Source of the DNA: Palsa-506 sp963836355
Lineage (GTDB): Bacteria > Actinomycetota > Actinomycetes > Streptosporangiales > Streptosporangiaceae
DNA length: 64,000 bases
Reading direction: 5' to 3'
Assembly: GCA_963836355.1 (NCBI GenBank)
Contig: CAWIJO010000002.1
Span: 62,001-126,000 of the forward strand
Shown here: positions 27,191 through 34,906 of the stretch, one piece after another
How the letters are laid out: each line of letters opens with the position of its first letter
Numbering within the stretch: the first letter of the stretch is position 1
Position numbers and translations under genes: made by a program
Notes under the pieces: generated by a model
The model's input: only the letters and a program-made list of their open reading frames with translations
Database searches by the model: none
What the model was told of the DNA's origin: nothing

Positions 27191-27309
27191 GTGGCAAGTA
27201 TCCCATCCTCCCACCGCAGAACCCGGCCAGGACACGAACGGCCCGTGCACAAAGAGCGTGACCGCAGAAGGCCCGGCGGTGGTCAGATAATCACGCCGCT
27301 AACACGCGT

Positions 27310-27890
27310 CAAGGCGGACCAGGCACCGCGACACGAACCCCGTGGAGATGGGCGCCTTGAGCAGGGCTTCCATCAGGTCTGCGACCCGCCCGGCCCCGAT
27401 CACGTCCGTGCTGGCCAGCAGCGCCGCCGCGCCGGTCACGCCCGGGCCGTAGCAGACCGGGCCGCCGGTCACGCCCGGCGGCGGCGGGGCGGTCGTGACC
27501 TGCCCGCACCCGCACTCCCGGCGCATCATCTGGTACTCAGTCACCGTCAGCGCGGCCGGCGGGATATCGAGCACCTGCACGCCGGAGGCGACCCGGCCCG
27601 GAGCGCCGGCCAGGTCCGCGCCGCACCCGCCGCATGTACCCGGCTCGATGACCCGCGTCTCATCCGGCCGGGCGGCCCACGCCAGGCTCGCGCCCGGATG
27701 GCCCTTCTGCCCGCCCTGCGCCCGGCCCGTCCGCGTCCGCCGCGCCCCCGGCCGGCCTTCGCCTTCGCCTCAGCCGCCGGGCCGTCCTGGCTCGGGGCCT
27801 GCGAGGAATTCGAGGAATCCCGGCCCGTCTGCCGCCGTAGCGCCGCCACCTCGGCCCGCAACGTCTTCTGGGCAGTAGTCAGGCTCTCAC
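27310..27890 (-). pseudogene. IS66-family transposase, 5' part
   Basis: Begins near LRAEVAALRRQTGRDSSNSS, the N-terminal leucine-zipper and Ser/Asn motif of IS66 TnpC, then a zinc-finger region, QMMRRECGCGQVTTAPPPPG, and ALLASTDVIGAGRVADLMEA. A frameshift lies near 27600-27700 between the zipper and the zinc finger. At LVRLDA it is cut by the TniA/TniB transposon and continues at 23011. It directly abuts the end of the dynamin gene. Confidence 0.75.
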
Positions 27891-28560
27891 CGTACGGGCC
27901 CCTTGATCGCTGGTAGGAGGGTCCCCATCGAGAGTGAGCACCCGGTCGACGACCGTATCCGGTTCTTCCTCGATCGAGCGGAGCTCGGCGAGTTCACCAG
28001 TGATCGCCGAGCGGCGCGACTGGACTCGCGTCTCACCGTGAGCGCGTGCGGCAAGGGCAAGCTCAAGCTGCTGACGCAGTCCATCTACCTGGGCCGTGAG
28101 TGCTGAACGGAAGTCCGCGATCAGTGCCGAAAACTGCTGGTCCGCAGTGTCATGGATCTGGCTGACGAGACTAGGCACATGGCCTCGCAGCTGCTCGACA
28201 GCTCCCGCGGCGATTCGCTTGCGGATCATCTTTAGCAGCTTGTCCCTTGGCGAGGACTCCTTCAACACCGCGCTTACGGCCCACAGCGTGGCGGGAATGA
28301 TGACGAATGGCGCAATAGCCGACAGGCCGAGGAATCCCACGACCATGGCTGCCGCGAATGCTGCAGCCCCGCCGGCGATGACGCTGCCCGCCGCCGTCCC
28401 GATTCCAGCTCTTGCCAGGTCAACCTTCAGGCCTTCCGGAAACGCGCTCGTGGTGATCGTTACCTCTTCGTTGGCCGCGGGGTGCTTCGCGGCGGCAGAC
28501 AGGTCGAGTCGCAGGCCGCGTAGGTCGTTCTCGAAGTCCCTGACGTCGAAGATTATTTAA
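27879..28560 (-). pseudogene. Dynamin-like GTPase, piece 5 (C-terminal, membrane part)
   Basis: About 225 residues: IFDVRDFENDLRGLRLDLSA, then two hydrophobic segments (GSVIAGGAAAFAAAMVVGFL and IAPFVIIPATLWAVSAVL) and a helical C-terminal stalk (QIHDTADQQFSALIADFRSA, QLELALAARAHGETR). The hydrophobic pair is the paddle by which bacterial dynamins enter membranes. The 5' side ends at an IS5-like element. Reading upstream through the four insertions leads to the P-loop piece at 34906. Confidence 0.8.
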
Positions 28561-29498
28561 AAGTCCTCAGTTGATCTCGGCTCTCGCGTCATAGGCAAGC
28601 GTCATCAAATAGACATTCTTTGGTTCGGCGCGCCTGCCGGGCAACGACTTCTCCATCCGATAGAAGGGATGTGCTACCAAACCTTTCACGGAACGGAGAA
28701 GCCGTTGCGGTACGATCGTATGTCAGGGCTTGACTCAGAGCAACTCGACGAACTGGTGTGGCGCATCGAAGAACAGCTCGAAGAGCCATGGCATAAAGGA
28801 ATCGGGCGCCCGAAGGACCTTTCTCTGCGAGAAGCCGTCGTCGTGGCGAGCGGGTACATGCGACAGAACATCATCCAGGAAGTCTGGGCGGAAATCTTCG
28901 ACACGTCGCAGCCGGTAATCTCCGGGATCATCGCGAAATTCACGCCGCTCATCGAGGCGTCCACCGAAGAAGACAGGCCGACCGCGGAGGAAGCGGAAGA
29001 AGCCGTCGCCCGTGAGCAGACGGTGCTGGTAGACGGCTTCCTGGCACCCACCTGGTCCTGGCGCGATACACCAGAACTGTGGTCGGGAAAGCATAAGACA
29101 ACCGGCTTTAATGGTCAGGCCGTCTCGAATCTCCGGGGCGACCTCATATTCGTATCCGAGCCCGTTACCGGGCATAATCACGACATGACAGCCCTTGCGG
29201 AGACAGAAACCGCAGATGTCATGGCGGCTGCTTTCAGCGGAATCGGCGACAAAGGCTATCAGGGCTCGGGCTTCATCACCCCGTTTAAGAAGCCGCAAGG
29301 CGGGGAATTGCTCGACTGGCAGAAGGAATTCAATGCCCAGGTAAATATGCTGCGTGCCCCGGTCGAACGCGCGATCGCTCATCTCAACTCCTGGCGTATT
29401 CTCCACACCGATTACCGGCGGCCGCTCCGTACGTACGCCACGTCCTATCGGGCGGCTGTAGGACTGTACTTCTTTAAACTCAATTTTGGATAAGCTTC
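28561..29498 (+). mobile_element. IS5-like element 1
   Basis: About 0.94 kb with ends TTATTTAAAAG and, reverse complemented, TTATCCAAAAT. Inserted between dynamin pieces 4 and 5. One transposase gene. Exact ends are uncertain by a few bases and no clear duplication could be fixed. Confidence 0.7.
28669..29493 (+). CDS. IS5-family transposase 1
   Basis: 274 aa. N-terminal HTH (QEVWAEIFDTSQPVISGIIA), then DDE acids in VLVDGFLAPTWSW, SGIGDKGYQGSGFITPFKKP and APVERAIAHLNSWRIL. The YRRPL motif near the end is shared with the transposases at 31400 and 58317, but overall it is clearly diverged from them. The ATG at 28669 follows GAAGGG. It appears complete. Confidence 0.9.
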   Translation: MCYQTFHGTEKPLRYDRMSGLDSEQLDELVWRIEEQLEEPWHKGIGRPKDLSLREAVVVASGYMRQNIIQEVWAEIFDTSQPVISGIIAKFTPLIEASTEEDRPTAEEAEEAVAREQTVLVDGFLAPTWSWRDTPELWSGKHKTTGFNGQAVSNLRGDLIFVSEPVTGHNHDMTALAETETADVMAAAFSGIGDKGYQGSGFITPFKKPQGGELLDWQKEFNAQVNMLRAPVERAIAHLNSWRILHTDYRRPLRTYATSYRAAVGLYFFKLNFG

Positions 29499-29942
29499 GT
29501 CATCTCGAATGGCATGCTGGATAGCGTCCAGACGTGTCTTGACGGTCGTGGCAAGCTCATTCTTGCGCCATTGGGTGATATCTCGCTGAATTGATGACTG
29601 CAGGCCGAGGATTAGCTCGCTTGTCACCTGTTTGACGGAGGCCTGGAATCGTCCCGGGCTGAGTGCGAGCTCCGTCTCCGCGGATACCTCATTGAGCAGG
29701 CCGGGTACGCGCTCGGTCAGGCCGTCGAAGTACGATGCCGCCGCACGGTCCACCTCATCGGTGAGATCTGCCAGCCGACCCTCGAGTTCGGTGACGAGGT
29801 AGCGAGCTGATTTTTCCAGCCTGGCCAGCGGTACCTCCATCCGGTGGGCCTTCTCGACGAGTTCAGTGTGATCGTTAGAGAGCAGCTCCTCTTCGACCCG
29901 GATGCTTTCCCGGACCTCGCGAGTTGACCTTGATCACAGGCG
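29499..29942 (-). pseudogene. Dynamin-like GTPase, piece 4 (stalk)
   Basis: About 145 residues of helical stalk: REVRESIRVEEELLSNDHTE, LARLEKSARYLVTELEGRLA, SVKQVTSELILGLQSSIQRD, ending KTRLDAIQHAIRDDEA. The pattern of charged heptads fits the dynamin stalk. It is bounded by an IS30 element on its 5' side and an IS5-like element on its 3' side. Confidence 0.75.
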
Positions 29943-31071
29943 GTCCAAGCAATCGGGTTTAACGGGCGACACGGGTTTAACGTCCGAATCGGGCGTTGCC
30001 GGTGATGATCTTCCTGTTGTGAAAATCTCGCGCGACACGCGAGACGGCAGGAGAGAACGTGGCGCCCAGGCGCATGCCGCTTACCATGGAAGACCGTGAG
30101 GACATTTCCCGGGGCTTGGCGAAAGGACTGGAGAACAAGGACATAGCGGTCTCGATCGGGCGTGACGAATCGGTCGTATCCCGGGAGATCGCGCGGCACG
30201 GTGGCCGGGAAGCGTACCGTGCATGGAAAGCAGAGGCGGCCGCCCGCGAATCACGAAGCCGCCCGAAGGAGCGCAAAATAGACACCGGTCCTGAACTGCG
30301 GGACCGGGTCGCCGGCGACCTGATGAAAGGCTGGTCGCCAGAGGAGATAGCGGGCAGGCTGTGCTACGAGCGGTCCCGGGGAGAAACGGGCATGTCCGTA
30401 TCGCACGAGGCAATCTACACGTGGATCTACGCCCAGCCCAAAGGCGAGCTGGCCCGTGCCGGGATTATCCTGCGCACTGGCCGCGAGCAGCGGAAACCCC
30501 GCGGGCGCAAGAAGATCCCGGGCGCGAGGATCACCGGGATGCGGTCGGTCGACGACCGGCCGGCCGAGGTGGCGGGCCGGCAGGTGCCCGGCCACTGGGA
30601 GGGCGACCTGGTCATCGGCAAGGGCGGAAAGTCCGCTATGGGCACCCTGGTCGAGCGGGTCAGCCGGTTCCTGTGCCCGGTCGCGCTGCCGCACGGGCAC
30701 GACGCCGACTCGGTCAAGGACGCCCTCTTCGACGCGGTGAAAGACCTGCCCGCGCACCTGCGCAAGTCGCTGACCTGGGACCAGGGCACCGAGATGGCCC
30801 GGCATGCGGCCCTCACCCTCGCTGCGGACCTTCCCGTGTATTTCGCCCACGCGCATTCCCCGTGGGAGCGCGGCACCAACGAGAACACCAACGGGCTCAT
30901 CCGGGAATACTTCCCGAAAGGGACAGAAATAACCGGCGACATGAATTACCTTTGGATGGTCTCTGACTCACTTAATGACCGGCCCCGTGCTATACTCGGA
31001 TTCAGGAAGCCAAGCGAAGTGTTCGCGGAGCTAATGCTTCAGGAAGCCGTGATTCCACCGGCCTGAATTGC
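29943..31071 (+). mobile_element. IS30-family element
   Basis: About 1.1 kb between dynamin pieces 3 and 4. The coding similarity of dynamin ends near 31072 (SSDRSN) and resumes near 29942 (REVRESI), which brackets the element. I could not fix the inverted repeats by eye. One transposase gene. Confidence 0.7.
30059..31066 (+). CDS. IS30-family transposase
   Basis: 335 aa. HTH_38 at the N terminus (MEDREDISRGLAKGLENKDI ... SREIARHGG), a second HTH (MKGWSPEEIAGRL) and an rve domain with VPGHWEGDLVIG (D), SLTWDQGTEM (D) and RGTNENTNGLIREYFPKGT (E), the last stretch diagnostic for IS30. A GAGAGAACG precedes the start region. The frame looks complete, so the element may still be active. Confidence 0.93.
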   Translation: MAPRRMPLTMEDREDISRGLAKGLENKDIAVSIGRDESVVSREIARHGGREAYRAWKAEAAARESRSRPKERKIDTGPELRDRVAGDLMKGWSPEEIAGRLCYERSRGETGMSVSHEAIYTWIYAQPKGELARAGIILRTGREQRKPRGRKKIPGARITGMRSVDDRPAEVAGRQVPGHWEGDLVIGKGGKSAMGTLVERVSRFLCPVALPHGHDADSVKDALFDAVKDLPAHLRKSLTWDQGTEMARHAALTLAADLPVYFAHAHSPWERGTNENTNGLIREYFPKGTEITGDMNYLWMVSDSLNDRPRAILGFRKPSEVFAELMLQEAVIPPA

Positions 31072-31387
31072 TTCGATCGCTTGAGACCGCCGACTGCTGA
31101 AGCTGGCGCACTGGCACCAGAACCTTGGATCGGCCTCGATGCAATGTCAGGAAGTCTTCGAGGCTGGACTCCACTTCTGGCAATCCCGATGTGTGCAACT
31201 GCTCGGTGTCCTGGCTGATTTTCGCACGCAGGGCTCCGCGGGCGTCGATGTAGAAGATTCGGCCCTCGTTGTGGACCAAGGGTTTGAGGGCGCGTTCAAC
31301 CGCACGTTGAACCAGTCCACGATCGTCTTCCACGAGATTGATCTTGTTGACGACCCAGAATGCGACTTCGTGCCCGAGCGGCTGGAC
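31072..31387 (-). pseudogene. Dynamin-like GTPase, piece 3 (G4 region)
   Basis: About 105 residues: LIVQPLGHEVAFWVVNKINL contains the G4 motif (NKIN in place of T/NKxD), followed by RAVERALKPLVHNEGRIFYI and helices up to VPVRQLQQSAVSSD. On removal of the IS5-like element the frame can be joined to piece 2 as DIEA|LIVQPLG. Confidence 0.78.
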
Positions 31388-32267
31388 AATGAGGGTTATT
31401 CAGGCGGCTGCGTAGAAGTGCAGGGCGACCACGGCCGAGATGGTTTCGGAGAATGTTGCGAGTGGCCGGCGGTAGTCGGTGTGCATGATCCGCCAGGTCT
31501 TGAAGTTCGCGATGACCTGTTCGATGACGTAGCGGATCTTGTTGACCTGCCCATTGAACTCCTTCTGCCAGTCAAGGAGTTCGCCGCCCTCGGGCTTCTT
31601 AAAAGGCGTGATCATGTTATTGCCGACGTATCCCTTATCGCCGAGCCAGTCGCGCGGGTCGACCGAAAGGAGGACTCCGGATTCGCCGAGGCAATGATTA
31701 TCATGGCGGCTTCCGGGGATCGGGTCGGAGATCCATGCCAGGCGTCCGGTAATGGTGCAAGCAACCTGTACATTCATTCCTGTCGTCTTATGCTTCCCGG
31801 AGTACAGTTCCGGGTGCGCCCGCCACGACCAGCACGGGAGCAGCGTCCCATCCACGATGTAGCACGTCCCGGCGTGGAGCTCATCGGCTGTGGGAACGCA
31901 GCCAAGAAGCGCTTGCACCAGCAGTGGGGTCATCGCCGAGATAGCGCGGCTGATCGTGGGCTGCGAGACGCCGTAGCTCTCGGCGATTTCCGCCTGGACC
32001 CGGTTCCTGCGCAGGTAGGCCAGGGTTACGGTGAGCGCATTGCGCAGCCCGAGTGTCGGCGGCCATCTGCGCATCCCAGGCGCAAGCTCGCGAACTTCAA
32101 TTATCGTGCACAGTTCGGTGATCTCGGCTTTCGTGAACCCGGTGGTATAATACATCTGCGGCCTGTTTCTCCTGGACTGAGTCTGGTAACCCAATCCTTT
32201 CGGGAAGCAGGCCGCCTTTCATGTAGGCGCGCCGTTATTCAACACATTTTATTACTATACAGACATC
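31388..32267 (-). mobile_element. IS5-like element 2
   Basis: About 0.88 kb with ends TTATTCAGGCGGC and, reverse complemented from the right, TTATTCACGCGGG. Inserted between dynamin pieces 2 and 3. One transposase gene running towards the left end, with its stop codon in the terminal repeat. Confidence 0.78.
31400..32194 (-). CDS. IS5-family transposase 2
   Basis: 264 aa. HTH (QAEIAESYGVSQPTISRAIS), DDE acids in YIVDGTLLPCWSW, WLGDKGYVGNNMITPFKKP and RYVIEQVIANFKTWRIMHTD. It is very similar to the C-terminal fragment at 58317-58766, so those belong to one subgroup, and less so to 28669. The ATG at 32194 is used because the upstream sequence is noncoding leader. Confidence 0.92.
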   Translation of the reverse strand: MGYQTQSRRNRPQMYYTTGFTKAEITELCTIIEVRELAPGMRRWPPTLGLRNALTVTLAYLRRNRVQAEIAESYGVSQPTISRAISAMTPLLVQALLGCVPTADELHAGTCYIVDGTLLPCWSWRAHPELYSGKHKTTGMNVQVACTITGRLAWISDPIPGSRHDNHCLGESGVLLSVDPRDWLGDKGYVGNNMITPFKKPEGGELLDWQKEFNGQVNKIRYVIEQVIANFKTWRIMHTDYRRPLATFSETISAVVALHFYAAA

Positions 32268-32615
32268 CCGCGTGAATAAGCCTCAATGTCCTGGAAAAAC
32301 GTTATCTCCGATCTGGTGGCGGCCTGTTGCGCATCCAGTACCATGACGACGGCGTCTACCTTCGGCAGATAAGCGATCGTCTCCTCCTCGCGCGCCTGGT
32401 TCAGCTCATCGAGGCCAGGCGTATCGATGAGTTCGACTCCGTTGCGGCAGAGGTCTATTGGCCAGTAGAGATCGGCCTTGACATATGGATTCAACCGGCC
32501 GTCATCGTCATCCTCCGCACTGACCTTGACGTAGCTCTCGAGCTGCTCGACGGGCACCTCTATAGGCGCGGGGCAGCGGTCGTCAGGACGTGGCCTGGGA
32601 TAGAGGAGCGCTTGT
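32268..32615 (-). pseudogene. Dynamin-like GTPase, piece 2 (G3 region)
   Basis: About 115 residues: QALLYPRPRPDDRCPAPIEV, YVKADLYWPIDLCRNGVELI, the G3 motif DTPGLDELNQ, and VDAVVMVLDAQQAATRSEIT. Deleting IS110 copy B joins it to piece 1 as EVKSG|QALLYP in the same frame without loss. Confidence 0.88.
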
Positions 32616-32674
32616 GGCGTAGTAATAGGGCGAAGCGCAGGAGGCGCGTGTTCTGCCGGTGGTAGCTGAGACGG

Positions 32675-32736
32675 GGACGTCCTCCTGGTGCGATTGTTCG
32701 GGCTTGGTGTCCCAGGCGCAACACAGGAGGACGTCC
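32675..32736 (+). promoter_or_regulatory. Hairpin that buries the IS110 ribosome site (copy B)
   Basis: GGACGTCCTCCTG (32675-32687) and CAGGAGGACGTCC (32724-32736) pair perfectly over 13 bp with a 36-nt loop, and the ATG begins at 32738. The AGGAGG lies inside the 3' arm, so a long transcript read in from outside would be poorly translated. Confidence 0.7.
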
Positions 32737-32737
32737 T

Positions 32738-34165
32738 ATGGGCAAGGGTAATGGCATGACGCGGGGGGACCGCAGGCGGAACGCGCGGCGGGAGCAGCTG
32801 CGGGGAATGCTGCCGCGTGACGGCGCGGTGATCGGGATCGACCTGGCTGATGAGAAGCAGGCGCTCGCGGTTGTTGATCATGATGTGCGGGTGCTGGCGC
32901 GTAAGACGGTGCGGGTGAAGGCGTTCCGGCTGGGCGAGGCGCTGGACTGGGCGGCGGGGCAGGCCGGGGCGAAGGGGTTCAGGTCGGTGACGGTGGCGTG
33001 CGAGCCGACCGGGCCGCGGTGGCTGCAGGTGCAGCGGCTGTGCGCGGAGCGGGGCCTGCCGATGGTGTGCGTGCAGCCGCTGGTAACGCATATCGCCCGC
33101 CAGCAGCAGGATTACACGACGCGCAAAACCGATGAGGCTGACTGCGTGATGATCGCGCGGCTGGCCGCTGAGCTGCACTGCTATGTTCCCGGGGAGCTGG
33201 ATGAGGTGTGGGCGGATCTGCGGCACCTGGGGCGGCGCCGCGCCGCGCTGATCACCTCGGGCACCGCGTCGGTGCAGCGGGTCCGGGACTTCCTGTCGGT
33301 GGCCTGGCCGGTGGTGACCGAGGCGTGCGCGCAGCCGTTTGAGTCGATGACCTGGCTGGCGGCCCTGCAGGTGGTGGCCTCGCGGTGCGGCGGCCAGCCG
33401 GAGGAACTGGCTGATCTCGGCGTGGAGGCCTTTACCGGCCTGGTCCGGTCCGCCGTGCCCGGCTGGGGCGGGCAGCGGATCCACGGCCCGGTATGCAAGA
33501 CAGTGTTCGCTGCGCTGACCAGCACTGAGGGCGTGGTGCGCGCGCACCGCCGCGGGCTGCTGCGCCGGATCGCCGCCGAGCTGGGCGACCTGCAACGCGC
33601 CCGCGCCCAGCAGCGGGACACCGAGGCCGCCCTGGCCGCCGCCCTGGCCAGCCTCGGCCTGGCCCGGCTGGGCGACATACCCGGCCTGACCGTGACCGGG
33701 GCAGCGGCGATCTTGGCCGAGACCGGCGACCCCAACCGGTACGACACGTCATCATCGCTGGTCAAGCACGCCGGGATGTCCCCGTCCGATAACGCTTCGG
33801 GCGCCTTCGATGGCGAGGCTCACATCTCCCGCCGCGGCCGTCCCAGCCTGCGCCTGACCGCGTGGCGCGCCGTGTGGCCGATGCTGATCCACAACCCCGT
33901 CATGGCAGCGAAATACCAGGCCATGACCGCAGCCGCCGGCCAGGCCGCGGCCGTTGCCCAGGACGACGGCGCCGGGCGGGCCGGGCACGCCAGCGCGGCC
34001 GCCGAGGCTGCCCGGCGCCGCCGCGCCAAGGCCCGCGTGGCGTGCGCCGCCGCGTTGCTGCGCTGGATCTACTCCATCGTGGTCCACGGCACCAGCTGGG
34101 ACCCTGATGTCGCCGCCGGGCGCAAAGACCACCAGGCTGCCCCCCGCTACCTGGAGGCAGCCTGA
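32738..34165 (+). CDS. IS110-family DEDD recombinase, copy B
   Basis: 475 aa, same predicted protein as 2454-3881. DEDD acids in GIDLADE, ACEPTG and KTDEAD; a long central coiled coil (AELGDLQRARAQQRDTEAAL); C-terminal domain with GLTVTGAAAILAETGDPNRY and the serine in HISRRGRPSLR. Longer than many IS110 recombinases (about 330-400 aa) because of the central part and an Ala/Arg-rich region near 415-440. It should act on RNA-guided DNA junctions. Intact. Confidence 0.95.
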   Translation: MGKGNGMTRGDRRRNARREQLRGMLPRDGAVIGIDLADEKQALAVVDHDVRVLARKTVRVKAFRLGEALDWAAGQAGAKGFRSVTVACEPTGPRWLQVQRLCAERGLPMVCVQPLVTHIARQQQDYTTRKTDEADCVMIARLAAELHCYVPGELDEVWADLRHLGRRRAALITSGTASVQRVRDFLSVAWPVVTEACAQPFESMTWLAALQVVASRCGGQPEELADLGVEAFTGLVRSAVPGWGGQRIHGPVCKTVFAALTSTEGVVRAHRRGLLRRIAAELGDLQRARAQQRDTEAALAAALASLGLARLGDIPGLTVTGAAAILAETGDPNRYDTSSSLVKHAGMSPSDNASGAFDGEAHISRRGRPSLRLTAWRAVWPMLIHNPVMAAKYQAMTAAAGQAAAVAQDDGAGRAGHASAAAEAARRRRAKARVACAAALLRWIYSIVVHGTSWDPDVAAGRKDHQAAPRYLEAA

Positions 34166-34601
34166 CCAGCGCATACCGCACCACGTCACCAGTGCCCTAG
34201 ACCAGGCTTCCCTCCAGATGAGGGGAGAGCGAGCCCGCCCCGGCGTCGAGGACCAACCTCGTGAGACACCCTGGGCAGCTCTCCCCTGGTCGCCCGGAGC
34301 TTCTCACCAGCTCGGTTGAACGCTGTCGGGGCAGGCCTTCACGGCCGAGCCCGCTTGCACTACGTAGAGCGAGAAGCCCCAGGCCACAAGGCACCCGCGC
34401 TACCGCACCACCCAGGCACGAGCATCCGCCCGGGCGGGCGCCAGCATGCCCGCGAACGGCCCAGCCACCGCAACCACCCCCGGACCAGGGGCCACAAGCG
34501 CCAGCCGTACCAGCACCCGCCCAGGCCAGCACCACCGAAGCAAGATCAACAACGAATTCCCCGCAGTACCGCTTGACACACGTCCTCTTACGCTGGTGTC
34601 T
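34166..34601 (+). ncRNA. Candidate bridge-RNA region of IS110 copy B
   Basis: 436 bp between the recombinase stop and the element end with no supported frame, matching the end of copy A (2453 down to 2183 and 607 down to 443). IS110 elements express a structured bridge RNA from a noncoding end. The leader here is only 122 bp, so the 3' region is the better candidate. It contains CGGACCAGGGGCCACAAGCG (34481-34500), in which CGGAC and CAAGCGC are the two halves of the insertion target TCCGGA|CAAGCGC. Exact RNA ends are unknown. Confidence 0.45.
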
Positions 34602-34906
34602 CCGGACTTCACCTCGTTGATGACAGCTGTCGTAGCCGTGGCGTAGCTCGGCAGGATCTTTTGCCCCAGCAGCGCGTTGATGAGGGTGCTCTTGCCCCGG
34701 CTGAACTGGCCGACGATCAGCACTTTGAACGTGTCGCCTTCCACTAGCGCGGCAAGTTCCTCAAGCTTGGTTAGCCACCGGGTCCGCTGAGCCTCCGCAC
34801 CTAGATTCCGGATAACTTCGGTGTGGCGGCGAATGAGCACGGCTATTTCATGACGTAGCGCCGTCACAAGCTCAAAGCCTGCATATGGTTCACTTACTTG
34901 CGTCAC
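34602..34906 (-). pseudogene. Dynamin-like GTPase, piece 1 (N-terminal, P-loop)
   Basis: About 101 residues from a GTG at 34906 that overlaps the upstream stop (GTGA). Helical start (ALRHEIAVLIRRHTEVIRNL), then FKVLIVGQFSRGKSTLINAL, the G1 P-loop, and SYATATTAVINEV with the G2 threonine. This is the first of five pieces; the joined protein would be near 690-700 aa, normal for a bacterial dynamin. Family members tubulate, fuse or protect membranes, and some act against phages. Confidence 0.9.

Larger units (their letters stand above)
23012..27304 (-). mobile_element. TniA/TniB-type transposon with DUF6431 gene
   Basis: 4293 bp. Both ends read TGTTAGCGGC when read inwards, with a further TnTCTG match at positions 17-22, and CGCGT is duplicated on both sides (23007-23011, 27305-27309). 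TG...CA ends and a 5-bp duplication are the marks of the Mu/Tn7/Tn402 group. Removing it restores the IS66 gene around LVRLDA|LTAAGFED. Genes in order on the minus strand: unknown 207 aa, DUF6431-type, TniA-like, TniB-like, perhaps a small last gene. No resolvase was seen. Confidence 0.85.
32616..34601 (+). mobile_element. IS110-family element copy B, intact
   Basis: 1986 bp, matching copy A end to end. It lies in the dynamin gene between the codons for EVKSG and QALLYP. The ends have no inverted repeats. It comprises a 122-bp leader with a ribosome-site hairpin, the recombinase gene, and 436 bp of 3' noncoding DNA. Confidence 0.93.

Noticed and set aside
26282..27916. 544-codon open frame on the plus strand
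   Set aside because: Shadow of the 207-aa transposon gene and the IS66 fragment; it crosses the transposon end and its duplication, which no real gene should do.
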